In this document: piece by piece, positions 44,921 through 54,039 of the stretch
Position numbering within the stretch: the stretch's first letter is position 1
Layout of the letters: each line of letters opens with the position of its first letter
Translations under genes and position numbers: made by a program
Notes under the pieces: model-generated
The model's input: the letters and a program-made list of their open reading frames with translations, nothing else
The model's database searches: none
Told to the model about the DNA's origin: nothing
Assembly (NCBI GenBank): GCA_900553755.1
Contig: USEX01000003.1
Location: forward strand, 10,438-74,437
Direction: 5' to 3'
DNA: 64,000 nt
From: an uncultured Clostridium sp.
GTDB lineage: Bacteria; Bacillota; Clostridia; TANB77; CAG-508

Positions 44921-46288
44921 TTAGGCTAATCCTACTGCTTTCATAGCGTCATTAATATTTCTAATACCTATTATATCTATTTTATAGCTATCTTTCAAGA
45001 GTTTTTTATTACTTTCTGGTATTATGCATTTCTTAAATCCCATTTTCTCGGCTTCTTTAATTCTTTTTTCAACAAAGTTTACACTTCTTACCTCACCTGT
45101 TAGCCCAACTTCACCAATGACTATTGCATCTTTCGGAATGCTTTTATTACTAAAGCTTGAAGCTATTACTAATATTGTTCCCAAATCCACAGCAGGCTCT
45201 ACTAGCCTAATACCACTTACCACATTTAGATATATATCCTGCGCTCCTAATGGTACTCTTGCTTTTTTCTCGAGTACTGCTATTAGCATAGTTAATCTAT
45301 TATAGTCTACACCATTTGCTGCTCTTCTTGGCAATCCATATACACTTGGAGTCGTTAGAGCTTGTAGTTCTATTAAAAGTGGTCTTGTTCCTTCCATGCT
45401 AGCTACAATTACTGAACCAGGTGGATTGTCAACTCTATCAGATATTAGTATTGTTGATGGATTGCTAATCTCTACCATGCCTTCGTTTTGCATTTCAAAC
45501 ATACCAATTTCATTAGTTGATCCAAACCTATTTTTAACACTTCTTAAAATTCTATATGAGAAATACCTCTCTCCTTCTAAATATAAAACTGTATCTACCA
45601 TATGCTCTAATACTCTTGGTCCTGCTATATTTCCATCTTTTGTAACATGCCCAATTATTATTGTAGATATTTGATGACCTTTGCAAACTCGCATTATTCT
45701 TGCAGTTATTTCTCTTACTTGGCTTACTGAGCCAGCGGCTGATGTGATTTCATCCGAATACATTGTTTGTATCGAATCTATTATAACAAGCTTTGGTTTC
45801 ATTTCTAATATTACCTGTTCTATCACATCAATATCTGTTTCACCTAAAAAGAATATATTGTTGTTTTTAATATTTAACCTATCTGCTCTTATTTTTATTT
45901 GTTCTGCAGACTCTTCTCCAGACACATACAATACTTTGCCGTTTCCTGTTATTTTATCGCATAATTCAAGTATTAATGTAGATTTACCTATACCTGGTTC
46001 TCCTCCTAATAAAACTAGTGAACCATTAACTAAGCCTCCTCCTAGTACTCTATTTAATTCGGCTATCCCTGTATTCACTCTTGATTCATTTTTTCCTATT
46101 ACATCATTTAAAACTTGTGGACTGCTTTTTACTTTAGTTTGTTTAATTCCCTTAATTCCATTTTGGCTTTCCACAACCTTTTCTTCATAAAAAGAGTTCC
46201 AACTATTGCATCCCGGGCATTTTCCTAGCCATTTTGGTGATTCATATCCACATTCACTACACACAAATACTGTTTTAGTTTTATTCAT
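44921..46288 (-). CDS. radA: DNA repair protein RadA/Sms
   Basis: This 455-residue RecA-like helicase helps branch migration in recombination. It begins with a four-Cys zinc finger (CSECGYESPKWLGKCPGC, 10-27). Walker A is GGEPGIGKST (about 93), the RadA-specific KNRFG is near 250 and the Lon-like C-terminal domain ends the protein. It pairs with disA in one operon. Confidence 0.97.
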   Translation of the reverse strand: MNKTKTVFVCSECGYESPKWLGKCPGCNSWNSFYEEKVVESQNGIKGIKQTKVKSSPQVLNDVIGKNESRVNTGIAELNRVLGGGLVNGSLVLLGGEPGIGKSTLILELCDKITGNGKVLYVSGEESAEQIKIRADRLNIKNNNIFFLGETDIDVIEQVILEMKPKLVIIDSIQTMYSDEITSAAGSVSQVREITARIMRVCKGHQISTIIIGHVTKDGNIAGPRVLEHMVDTVLYLEGERYFSYRILRSVKNRFGSTNEIGMFEMQNEGMVEISNPSTILISDRVDNPPGSVIVASMEGTRPLLIELQALTTPSVYGLPRRAANGVDYNRLTMLIAVLEKKARVPLGAQDIYLNVVSGIRLVEPAVDLGTILVIASSFSNKSIPKDAIVIGEVGLTGEVRSVNFVEKRIKEAEKMGFKKCIIPESNKKLLKDSYKIDIIGIRNINDAMKAVGLA

Positions 46289-46404
46289 ATTTCCTCCATT
46301 CGTATTTCTATTTTATATCATAATATGTAACTCATTTCAATGTATTTGGCTATTTTGTAACACTTATTTTGCTAAGGCATATATTATATTAGTGGAGGAA
46401 ACAT

Positions 46405-46761
46405 ATGGCAAACTTTATTTTTAATGTTGTTTTATGGACTTTAGCTTTATACGGTTTTTTTGAAATTGCAAAAACTTTAATTCGTACATATTATAAACCA
46501 AAAAATCTATCTAGTGGAATCTATCTATTTATAGCTGTAAAAAATCAAGAAAATAAAATTGAAGGTTTTTTAAGGTCTATGCTCTTTAGATTTATTTATG
46601 GAAAAGAAGAAAATATAGATAATATTTTTGTTGTAGATTTAAATTCTACTGATAAAACTTCTGAAATTTTAAATATGCTCGCTAATGATTATGATTGTAT
46701 TAAATATACTGATATAAAAAATTGTAAAGATATACTAGATTCTATAGGAAAAAAGGGATAA
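46405..46761 (+). CDS. Short glycosyltransferase-like membrane protein
   Basis: This 118-residue protein has one N-terminal helix and then a piece that looks like the first half of a GT2 fold: LFIAVKNQENKIEGFLRSM and NIFVVDLNSTDKTSEILNML, echoing the VVDDGSTD.T motif. The catalytic DxD and later parts are absent, so transferase activity is unlikely. AGTGGAGG precedes the ATG. It could be a truncated gene or a stable small family. Confidence 0.6.
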   Translation: MANFIFNVVLWTLALYGFFEIAKTLIRTYYKPKNLSSGIYLFIAVKNQENKIEGFLRSMLFRFIYGKEENIDNIFVVDLNSTDKTSEILNMLANDYDCIKYTDIKNCKDILDSIGKKG

Positions 46762-46797
46762 AAAAAGACACAGTCACTATTTTATAGAACTGTGCTT
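46760..46797 (-). terminator. Terminator of the ribosomal protein cluster
   Basis: CACAGT (46769-46774) pairs with ACTGTG (46789-46794), with inner CTAT/ATAG pairs; TCTTTTTTT follows on the minus strand, 14 nt after rplQ. Confidence 0.8.
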
Positions 46798-46810
46798 CTA
46801 TTTATTTTTA

Positions 46811-47344
46811 TTAGATTAACTCTAATATAACTACTTCTGCAGCATCTCCTCTACGAGGACCTTTTTTAATTATTCTTGTATATCCACCTTTATTATCTTT
46901 GTATTTTGGTGCTAATTCATTAAATAATTTTGCAGGTAAGTCTACTGATTTGCCATCGCTATCTTTTACTTTATTAATATTTCTCATTATTTTTCTTCTT
47001 GCATTTAATTTTGATGGCATATCTTTCATTCTTTTTTCAGTAGTTTCTTCTCTTACTACTTTTAGGTATTCTCTACCGTTTTTACTTTTTACAAGCTCTG
47101 TTACTTTATTTCCTTTTTCATCTAATTTAGCTTTAGAAACTTTTACTTCTACTTCTTCACAATTTCCAGCTTCTTTGATTGCAAGTGATATTAAGCTATC
47201 AGCAATTGCTTTTACTTCTTTTGCTCTAGTTTCAGTAGTTTCTATTTTTTCATGCCATATTAAATCAGTAACTTGAGTTTTAAGCATAGATAAACGTATA
47301 TCTGTTGCTTTACCTAGTTTTCTATTTGTTGCCACTTTTTTCAC
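46811..47344 (-). CDS. rplQ: 50S ribosomal protein L17, with a large insertion
   Basis: L17 (177 residues) lies near the exit tunnel. The family start (MLKTQVTDLIWHEKIETTETRAKEVK) and end (GGYTRIIKKGPRRGDAAEVVILEL) are well kept. About 55-60 residues, charged and Lys/Glu-rich (around 58-115), are inserted between them; Bacillus L17 has 120 residues. Last gene of the cluster. Confidence 0.95.
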   Translation of the reverse strand: MKKVATNRKLGKATDIRLSMLKTQVTDLIWHEKIETTETRAKEVKAIADSLISLAIKEAGNCEEVEVKVSKAKLDEKGNKVTELVKSKNGREYLKVVREETTEKRMKDMPSKLNARRKIMRNINKVKDSDGKSVDLPAKLFNELAPKYKDNKGGYTRIIKKGPRRGDAAEVVILELI

Positions 47345-47350
47345 CTTCCT

Positions 47351-48295
47351 TTAATCATCACTATTTGCAAAGTCTAAACCTAATGAATGTAATTTATTGG
47401 TTACTTCATCTAATGATTTCTTACCTAAATTTCTTACCTTCATCATCTCTGCTTCTGTCTTATTTGTTAAATCTTCTACAGTTGAAATTCCTGCTCTCTT
47501 TAAGCAGTTAAATGAACGTGCAGATAATTCTAAGTCTTCGATTGAAGTTTCTAGAATTTTTTCTTTCTTAGATTCTTCTTTTTCTATCATAACTTGTGTA
47601 TTTTTACTAATTTCTGATAAATCAATAAATAATTCTAAGTGTTCTGTCATTATTTTAGCTGCTAAACTTAATGCTTCATATGGTTTTAAGCTTCCATCTG
47701 TCCACAATTCAATAGTTAATTTGTCTAAATCAACCATTTGTCCAACTCTAGTATTTTCTACTGAGTAGTTTACTTTCTTTACTGGTGTATAGATAGAGTC
47801 TATAGCTATCATACCTAATGGCATATCAGGGAATTTATTCTTTTCAGCTGTGTTGTATCCTCTTCCACGGTTAGCAGTCATTTCCATTGATAAGCGACCA
47901 CCATTTACAGTAGCTATATGTAAATCTGGATTTAAGATTTCAACAGTTCCATCTGTTATGATATCTGCTGCTGTTACTTCTCCTTCACCTTCAAAATTAA
48001 TTCTTAATGTTTTTACCTCATCATCAGAGATTTTTATTTTTACATTTTTTAAATTAACTATAATTTCTGGAACATCTTCTACAACATGTGCTATTGTAGC
48101 AAATTCATGTGCTACTCCAGCAATTTTTACTGATGTAATAGCTGCTCCTGGTAGTGAAGAAAGCAATATTCTTCTTAAAGAGTTTCCTATTGTTATACCA
48201 TATCCACGTTCTAATGGTTCACATGTAAATTTCGCATAATTTGTAGCATTGTCCATTTCCAAGCACTTAATATTTGGCTTTTCAAATTCAATCAT
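47351..48295 (-). CDS. rpoA: RNA polymerase alpha subunit
   Basis: This 314-residue subunit assembles the polymerase. The N-terminal dimerisation domain contains EPLERGYGITIGNSLRRILLSSLPG, and the C-terminal DNA-contact domain has ELSARSFNCLKRAGISTVEDL and VRNLGKKSLDEV. Position between rpsD and rplQ is the standard one. Confidence 0.98.
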   Translation of the reverse strand: MIEFEKPNIKCLEMDNATNYAKFTCEPLERGYGITIGNSLRRILLSSLPGAAITSVKIAGVAHEFATIAHVVEDVPEIIVNLKNVKIKISDDEVKTLRINFEGEGEVTAADIITDGTVEILNPDLHIATVNGGRLSMEMTANRGRGYNTAEKNKFPDMPLGMIAIDSIYTPVKKVNYSVENTRVGQMVDLDKLTIELWTDGSLKPYEALSLAAKIMTEHLELFIDLSEISKNTQVMIEKEESKKEKILETSIEDLELSARSFNCLKRAGISTVEDLTNKTEAEMMKVRNLGKKSLDEVTNKLHSLGLDFANSDD

Positions 48296-48441
48296 TTTTA
48301 CCTCCTATATAGAAGTTATGGATTAGACTTTTAAATTAGTTTCTCTAATTTTGTCTTAAAATACCCTACTTCAATTTAATTTTTACTTTCTAAGTCTTAT
48401 TACTTTAGATTGTTAAATTCTAATTGCCTAACTTCTAGTTA

Positions 48442-49068
48442 TTATTTAGAGTAAAGCTCTACTATTAAATGTTCCTCAACAGGTAGGTCAATGTCTTCTC
48501 TTGTTGCTAATTTTAATATCTTTCCACTTAATTTTTCAGCGTCTTTTTCTAACCAAGCTGGAACTGGTCTGCTGCTATTTTCTTCAACAGCTAATTTTAT
48601 TGTTCCGTTATCTTTTCTTATTTCTCTTACACTAATAACGTCTCCAGCTTTTACTAAGTATGATGGTATGTCTACTTTCTTACCATTTACTTCGAAAGCC
48701 CCATGAGTAACTTGCATTCTTGCTTGTGCTCTTGAACTTGCAAATCCTAATCTATATACAACATTATCTAATCTGCTTTCTAATAATTGAAGTAATACTT
48801 CACCTGTTTTTCCTTTGCTGCTTGATGCCATTTCGAAGTATCTTCTAAATTGTTTTTCGCCTACACCATAGAATGCTTTTGTTTTTTGTTTTTCTCTTAA
48901 CTGAGTACCATATTCAGAAATTTTGCTTTTCTTTTGACCATTTTGGCCTGGAGCATAATTTCTTCTAGCTATACTGCATTTGTCTGAGTAGCATCTTGAA
49001 CCTTTTAGGAACAATTTTTGACCTTCTTTACGGCAAATACGGCATTGTTCATCTTTATATCTTGCCAT
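48442..49068 (-). CDS. rpsD: 30S ribosomal protein S4
   Basis: S4 (208 residues) starts 16S assembly. The N-terminus has a four-Cys zinc site (CRICRKEG ... CYSDKC), typical of the zinc form in Clostridia. The S4 RNA-binding domain follows (ESRLDNVVYRLGFASSRAQARMQV). A hairpin lies in the 146-nt gap before rpoA. Confidence 0.98.
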   Translation of the reverse strand: MARYKDEQCRICRKEGQKLFLKGSRCYSDKCSIARRNYAPGQNGQKKSKISEYGTQLREKQKTKAFYGVGEKQFRRYFEMASSSKGKTGEVLLQLLESRLDNVVYRLGFASSRAQARMQVTHGAFEVNGKKVDIPSYLVKAGDVISVREIRKDNGTIKLAVEENSSRPVPAWLEKDAEKLSGKILKLATREDIDLPVEEHLIVELYSK

Positions 49069-49094
49069 TTTTTAATATCTCCTTTCTTGTTATC

Positions 49095-49496
49095 CTATAC
49101 TCTTCTTCTTTTTGGTGGTCTACAACCATTGTGAGGTATTGGAGTAACATCTTTAATTGATGTTATTTCTAATCCTGCTGTTTGTAATGCTCTTATTGCT
49201 GCTTCACGTCCTGAACCTGGTCCTTTAACAAAAACATCTACAGTTTTTAGCCCATGTTCCATAGCAGCTTTAGCAGCTGTTTCTGCAGCTTCGCCTGCGG
49301 CAAATGGTGTACTTTTTCTAGAGCCTTTAAATCCTAGTTCTCCAGCACTTGCCCATGATAAAGCATTTCCTTGTGTATCTGTAATTGTAACTATTGTATT
49401 ATTAAAACTAGAATGAATATGAGCCATACCTTTTTCTATATTTTTTCTGTCTCTTCTTCTAGTAGTTGGCTTTTTAGCTAAATTCTTTGTAGCCAT
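49095..49496 (-). CDS. rpsK: 30S ribosomal protein S11
   Basis: S11 (133 residues) forms part of the mRNA exit platform. Typical blocks are IHSSFNNTIVTITD, GSRKSTPFAAG, KGPGSGREAAIRAL and the basic end HNGCRPPKRRRV. Between rpsM and rpsD. Confidence 0.98.
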   Translation of the reverse strand: MATKNLAKKPTTRRRDRKNIEKGMAHIHSSFNNTIVTITDTQGNALSWASAGELGFKGSRKSTPFAAGEAAETAAKAAMEHGLKTVDVFVKGPGSGREAAIRALQTAGLEITSIKDVTPIPHNGCRPPKRRRV

Positions 49497-49556
49497 TTAA
49501 ACTTTCCTCCTTTTGAATCTAGATGCTAAATATTATTTAACTTCTATCTTCCAATT

Positions 49557-49922
49557 TTATTTCTTGCTCTTGCTTACTAATTTTCTTGGTCCTTTTCTTG
49601 TACGAGCATTAGTTTTTGTTCTTTGTCCTCTTACTGGAAGACTCCTTCTATGTCTTAGACCTCTATAACATCCTATTTCAGTTAATCTTTTTATATTTAG
49701 CGCAACTTCTCTACGTAAGTCACCTTCTAATGTATATCCGTCTATAGCATTTCTTATTGCTTGTACTTGTTCGTCTGTTAAATCTTTAACCCTAGTATCT
49801 GGATTTATTCCAGCTTTTTTTAATATTTCTTGTGAACGAGATAGTCCTATTCCATATATATATGTAAGTCCTATTTCAACTCTTTTTTCTCTAGGTAAAT
49901 CAACTCCTCCTATACGAGCCAT
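49557..49922 (-). CDS. rpsM: 30S ribosomal protein S13
   Basis: S13 (121 residues) contacts tRNA and the 50S subunit at the head. MARIGGVDLPREKRVEIGLTYIYGIG and RGLRHRRSLPVRGQRT are typical. ATG 49922 follows GGAGGTG, excluding a slightly longer start. First gene after the structured gap behind rpmJ. Confidence 0.98.
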   Translation of the reverse strand: MARIGGVDLPREKRVEIGLTYIYGIGLSRSQEILKKAGINPDTRVKDLTDEQVQAIRNAIDGYTLEGDLRREVALNIKRLTEIGCYRGLRHRRSLPVRGQRTKTNARTRKGPRKLVSKSKK

Positions 49923-49939
49923 TTTTTGCACCTCCACAT

Positions 49940-50190
49940 GTACTTAATTTTATTTTTTATTTTAATTTGTCTTTTTATTAGTTAAAGGTGAAATGCACCA
50001 ATATAAAAGTTATAAACTATATTCTTGGTAAAGGATATTAGAGGTTAATACCTTTATTTGGAGTATAATTCATTAGTTTTAATTAGTCTTCAACTTTTTA
50101 TTAGACATGTATATAAACACAAATCATAAAATTTATTAAACTAATGTTAACAGCCGCTAATCGTGATTTGTGTTAATATCAAATTTTGTT
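49940..50190 (-). promoter_or_regulatory. Structured leader between rpmJ and rpsM (candidate alpha-operon regulator)
   Basis: This 270-nt gap holds no gene but several hairpins. AACACAAATCA (50116-50126) and TGATTTGTGTT (50164-50174) form an 11-bp perfect stem. On the minus strand AAAGGTATTA can pair with TAATATCCTTT, and GGTG with CACC nearer rpsM. In E. coli S4 controls this operon by binding a leader before rpsM, so a similar control is possible here. Confidence 0.4.
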
Positions 50191-50193
50191 CAA

Positions 50194-50307
50194 TTATCCT
50201 TGTCTTTGTTTATGTTTAGGATTTTCGCAAATTACTCTTGTGACACCTCTTCTTTTTATTACTTTGCATTTGTCACACATAGGTTTTACTGATGGTCTTA
50301 CTTTCAT
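50194..50307 (-). CDS. rpmJ: 50S ribosomal protein L36
   Basis: This 37-residue protein reads MKVRPSVKPMCDKCKVIKRRG and ends NPKHKQRQG. The zinc-ligand set C, C, C, H (C11, C14, C27, H32) is complete. GAGGTG lies upstream. It was found by translating the gap between infA and rpsM. Confidence 0.97.
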   Translation of the reverse strand: MKVRPSVKPMCDKCKVIKRRGVTRVICENPKHKQRQG

Positions 50308-50348
50308 TTCATTCACCTCTCTTTAAGTTAAGTTATAAGGTTCATATT

Positions 50349-50567
50349 TTATTTAGCTCTCCAAGTGATTCTGCCTCTAGTTAAATCATATGGTGATAAT
50401 TCAACTTTTACTTTATCCCCTGGAAGAATTTTTATATAATTCATTCTTAACTTTCCTGAAATATGAGCTAATATTTGATGCCCATTTTCTAGTTCTACTT
50501 TAAAGTTTGTATTAGGTAGTGTTTCTACTACTGTTCCTTCTACTTCTATAACATCCTCTTTAGACAT
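50349..50567 (-). CDS. infA: Translation initiation factor IF-1
   Basis: This 72-residue OB-fold protein binds the ribosomal A site during initiation. EDVIEVEGTVVETLPNT, HISGKLRMNYIKILPGDKV and LTRGRITWR are diagnostic. Confidence 0.98.
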   Translation of the reverse strand: MSKEDVIEVEGTVVETLPNTNFKVELENGHQILAHISGKLRMNYIKILPGDKVKVELSPYDLTRGRITWRAK

Positions 50568-50648
50568 TCAATACCCTCCTAAATTGATATTGCTTATAAA
50601 ATACAATAAATCTATTTTAAGCAATAGCTTATATAGTATATCGCATTT

Positions 50649-51419
50649 TTACAATAAAGTCAATATTTCAGGCTCATTTTCTGTAATTAAAATAGTATTT
50701 TCATAGTGAGCCGCTAGGCTTCCATCCTCTGAAATAATAGTCCACCCATCATCTAATTCTAAAATACCCGGTTTTCCTTCTATAACCATTGGCTCTATTG
50801 CTAGTGTCATTCCAGGTTCTAGCCTAATTCCTCTTCCTGCTTTTCCATAATTAGGTATTCCTGGATCTTCATGCATGCTCTCTCCAATTCCATGACCCTG
50901 GAATTCTCTTACTACACTGTATCCATGCTTTTCAACATATTCTCCTATTGCATGTGAAATATCTCCTAGTCTATTTCCTTTTTTTGCATATTTTATTCCT
51001 TCATAAAATGATTGTTTTGTAATTTCTACTAATCTTTTAGCTTTTTCATTTACGTTTCCTACAAAATATGTTCTTGCACAATCACCATTAAATCCGTTTT
51101 TATATGCAACTAGGTCAACACTAATAATATCGCCATCTTTTAATATTTCTCTTTTTGAAGGAATTCCATGGATTACCACATCATTAACTGAGGCACATAT
51201 AGAACCTGGAAATGCAGGTACGCCTTTTACTCCACTTGGGTAACCTTTTTCAGCTGGAATAGCGCCGTTTTCTCTCATTGTTCGTTCAGCAATTTTATCT
51301 AATTCATATGTTGATATGCCTGGTCTAATTGCTGCTTCCACTGCTTTCTGAGCTAGATTTGCTACTCTGCAAGCTTCTTTCATTTTTTCTATTTCATTTT
51401 TGTTTTTTATGCTTACCAA
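50649..51419 (-). CDS. map: Methionine aminopeptidase, type I
   Basis: This 256-residue metalloenzyme removes the initiator Met. Metal-binding residues are in VDLVAYKNGFNGDCART (two Asp), GHGIGESMHEDP (His), AIEPMVIEG (Glu) and the late HYENTILITE (Glu). The start is TTG at 51419 after AAGG: the first residues (MVSIKNKNEIEKM) match the family start and no ATG is nearby. 19 nt after adk. Confidence 0.96.
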   Translation of the reverse strand: MVSIKNKNEIEKMKEACRVANLAQKAVEAAIRPGISTYELDKIAERTMRENGAIPAEKGYPSGVKGVPAFPGSICASVNDVVIHGIPSKREILKDGDIISVDLVAYKNGFNGDCARTYFVGNVNEKAKRLVEITKQSFYEGIKYAKKGNRLGDISHAIGEYVEKHGYSVVREFQGHGIGESMHEDPGIPNYGKAGRGIRLEPGMTLAIEPMVIEGKPGILELDDGWTIISEDGSLAAHYENTILITENEPEILTLL

Positions 51420-51438
51420 ATTAATTACCTTCTTTAAT

Positions 51439-52107
51439 TTACATATTTTTTATTCTTTCTAATACATCTGCTGCAGCTTCTTTGCCTATTCTATTTATTC
51501 TTTCGCTAACTTCTTCTGTTACTAATATATTCTTCTTTGTATAGAAGTCTATTAATGGGCTAGTTTTTTCATCATATATTTCTAGTCTTTGTCTAATTGC
51601 TGCTTCATTGCTGTCATCTTCTCTTTGTACCAATTTTGAACCGCATTTATCACATATTCCTGGTACTTTAGAAGGATGCATTGTTAAATTATAAGTTGCC
51701 TTACAATCTTGATTTGAACATACTCTTCTATTTAAAATTCTTGTAATTATTTCATCTCTTGGAGTGGTTAGATTTACAACTAAATCAACTTTTTTTCCTT
51801 TTTCAGCAAGTATTTCATCTAGTTTTTCTGCTTGCTCTACTGTACGTGGAAATCCATCTAATATTGCACCATTTTCGCAATCTTCTTGGTTTAATCTATC
51901 TACAACCATAGGTACAGTTATATCATCCGGTACTAAGTTTCCCTTTGATATAAATTCATTTGCCTTTATTCCCAACTCTGTCTTTTCTGCTATATTTTTT
52001 CTAAAAATATCCCCTGTAGATATTTGAGGCCATCCTGTGTTTTCACTTAAAATTCCTGCAACAGTACCTTTCCCAGTTCCCTGTGCTCCTAACATTATTA
52101 AATACAT
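51439..52107 (-). CDS. adk: Adenylate kinase
   Basis: This 222-residue enzyme balances AMP, ADP and ATP. The P-loop is LGAQGTGKGT, with Gln and Thr where most have Pro and Ala (GxPGAGKGT). Next come STGDIFR, LDGFPRTVEQA and a long lid with a four-Cys zinc site (CSNQDC and CDKC). ATG 52107 follows AAAGGAG; the upstream start lacks this. A hairpin that looks like a terminator separates it from secY. Confidence 0.96.
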   Translation of the reverse strand: MYLIMLGAQGTGKGTVAGILSENTGWPQISTGDIFRKNIAEKTELGIKANEFISKGNLVPDDITVPMVVDRLNQEDCENGAILDGFPRTVEQAEKLDEILAEKGKKVDLVVNLTTPRDEIITRILNRRVCSNQDCKATYNLTMHPSKVPGICDKCGSKLVQREDDSNEAAIRQRLEIYDEKTSPLIDFYTKKNILVTEEVSERINRIGKEAAADVLERIKNM

Positions 52108-52138
52108 AATAAAAACTCCTTTCATATTTCCTCTTTAA

Positions 52139-52211
52139 TTAATAGAAAGAAGCTTTTTATACTTGCTTTCTACTAATTAAAAAGGAGAGATTGTTTTTTG
52201 TTGTTCTCTCC
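52139..52211 (-). terminator. Terminator-like hairpins between secY and adk
   Basis: On the minus strand GGAGAGA pairs with TCTCTCC (positions 52205-52211 with 52184-52190), followed by TTTTTAATT, an intrinsic-terminator layout inside the operon. A second 11-bp hairpin follows (52139-52149 with 52166-52176). Together they could attenuate adk-map-infA. Confidence 0.5.
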
Positions 52212-52221
52212 TCTATATTAT

Positions 52222-53544
52222 TTATTCTAAGAATCCTTTGTAATGTCTTGTTACAAGTTGAGATTCTAGTTGTTGTACAGTTTCTAGTGCTACACCTACT
52301 AAAATTAATATAGATGTTCCTCCAAATGCGATATTTAAATTTGTAAATCTTGCAAGCATTGGTATAATAGCAATTGCTGCTAGGAAAAATCCTCCTACTA
52401 ATGTTAGCTTAGATATTACAGATGTTAAATAATCTGTAGTTGGTTTACCCGCTCTTATTCCTGGTATGAAACCACCATTTCTTTTAATATTTCCTGATAT
52501 TTCAGCTGGGTTAAACATAGCATATGTATAGAAATATGTAAATCCTAAAATTAATAATAAATATACACACGCATTTGCTATTGTATAACCTAATCCTACA
52601 CTTGAAGATGATGTTGCAAGTGAGAATTTATATACTCCTGCCCAGAATCCAGTTTGTGCTGCTATGTCTTTTACAAATATTTGTATAATCATAGCAGGGA
52701 AAGTCATAAATGATGATGCAAATATTATTGGCATTACTCCAGCCATTGCTAATTTCAATGGTATATGAGTATTTTGTGCACCAACCATTTTTCTTCCAAC
52801 TACTTTTTTTGCATATTGTACTGGTATTCTTCTTTCTGCTAATTGTACAAATACAACTGCAGCAATTAATAAAACTATTCCTAGAATCAAGCCTAAAGCT
52901 TCAATTAATCCAACTGTGCTAAATGTACTTGTTCCAAAAATCAAGTTCCAAACCGTTACAACCCCAGATGGTAATCCAGAAACAATACCAACAAATATTA
53001 ACATAGAAATTCCATTACCTATTCCTTTGTTAGTAATTTGTTCTCCAAGCCATATTAGAAGTGCAGTTCCTGTCATAAGTGATAATACAGTAATGAATCC
53101 TCCTAAAAAGCTTGTATCTAAGAATATCCCTGTTGATTTATATGATAAAAATATTCCCAAACCTTCTACTAACGCAAGAAGTATTGTAAGTATTTTTGTG
53201 TATTTATTTACTTTTATTGTTCCTTCTTCTCCACCTTCTTTAATTAATCTCTCTAAAGATGGAATTACCATTGATAATAATTGAATTACAATAGAAGCTG
53301 TAATGTATGGAGTTATAGACATTGCAAATATAGAAAGTCTTGAGAAAGCTCCTCCTGATATTGTATCAATTAGTCCTGTTACTCCATTTGTTGCAGAATG
53401 CATTTGTTCTGCTAATGTAAAAGTATCCACTCCTGGTACTGTTACAAAACATCCAAATCTAAAAACTACTATCAACAATAAAGTATATAGCAATTTTTTT
53501 CTAACTTCTGGTGTCTTTAAGGCATTTTTTATAGTCTTAAACAA
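52222..53544 (-). CDS. secY: Protein translocase subunit SecY
   Basis: This 440-residue channel has ten helices and moves unfolded proteins across the membrane with SecE/SecG and SecA. Seen are FGCFVTVPGVD, the GGAFSRLSIFAMSITPYI plug region, GNGISMLIFVGIVSGLP and KLTLVGGFFLAAIAIIP. The start is TTG at 53544, directly after the TAG of rplO, with AGAGGTGA 5 nt upstream inside rplO, so translation is coupled. Confidence 0.96.
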   Translation of the reverse strand: MFKTIKNALKTPEVRKKLLYTLLLIVVFRFGCFVTVPGVDTFTLAEQMHSATNGVTGLIDTISGGAFSRLSIFAMSITPYITASIVIQLLSMVIPSLERLIKEGGEEGTIKVNKYTKILTILLALVEGLGIFLSYKSTGIFLDTSFLGGFITVLSLMTGTALLIWLGEQITNKGIGNGISMLIFVGIVSGLPSGVVTVWNLIFGTSTFSTVGLIEALGLILGIVLLIAAVVFVQLAERRIPVQYAKKVVGRKMVGAQNTHIPLKLAMAGVMPIIFASSFMTFPAMIIQIFVKDIAAQTGFWAGVYKFSLATSSSSVGLGYTIANACVYLLLILGFTYFYTYAMFNPAEISGNIKRNGGFIPGIRAGKPTTDYLTSVISKLTLVGGFFLAAIAIIPMLARFTNLNIAFGGTSILILVGVALETVQQLESQLVTRHYKGFLE

Positions 53545-53979
53545 CTAAATCACCTCTGTCTTTCCACCTAAAGCTTTTATAGCTTCTTCAGCTGCCTTAG
53601 TAAATCTTACAGCTTTTACATTAACTTTTTTATCAAGTTTTCCTGTAGCTAAAACAACTATACCGTCATTAATTTTTCCAATTATTCCTTCTTCTAGTAA
53701 AGTCTCAGCAGTTACATCTTCACTCTTTGATTTTGATAACATTGTTAATGTTACTTCTGTATAATTTTTAGCATGTATATTTGTGAATCCTCTTTTTGGT
53801 AATCTTCTATATAATGGTGTTTGACCACCTTCGAATCCACGTCTTACTCCACCGCCAGATCTTGCTTTTTGTCCTTTATGACCTCTACCAGATGTTTTAC
53901 CTAAACCTGATCCAACTCCACGTCCAACTCTTGTTCTTGTTGTATTTTTTTGTGCTGGTTTTAACTCATCTAATTTCAT
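53545..53979 (-). CDS. rplO: 50S ribosomal protein L15
   Basis: L15 (144 residues). The Gly/Arg-rich start (GRGVGSGLGKTSGRGHKGQKAR) and PLYRRLPKRGFTN are typical. The gap to rpsE is 60 nt, too short for rpmD, which normally lies here. Confidence 0.97.
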   Translation of the reverse strand: MKLDELKPAQKNTTRTRVGRGVGSGLGKTSGRGHKGQKARSGGGVRRGFEGGQTPLYRRLPKRGFTNIHAKNYTEVTLTMLSKSKSEDVTAETLLEEGIIGKINDGIVVLATGKLDKKVNVKAVRFTKAAEEAIKALGGKTEVI

Positions 53980-54039
53980 TTTGTGATTACACCTCCTAGT
54001 TTTTTATTTCTAAAGTTAAATTACGTTTCATAATTTAGC

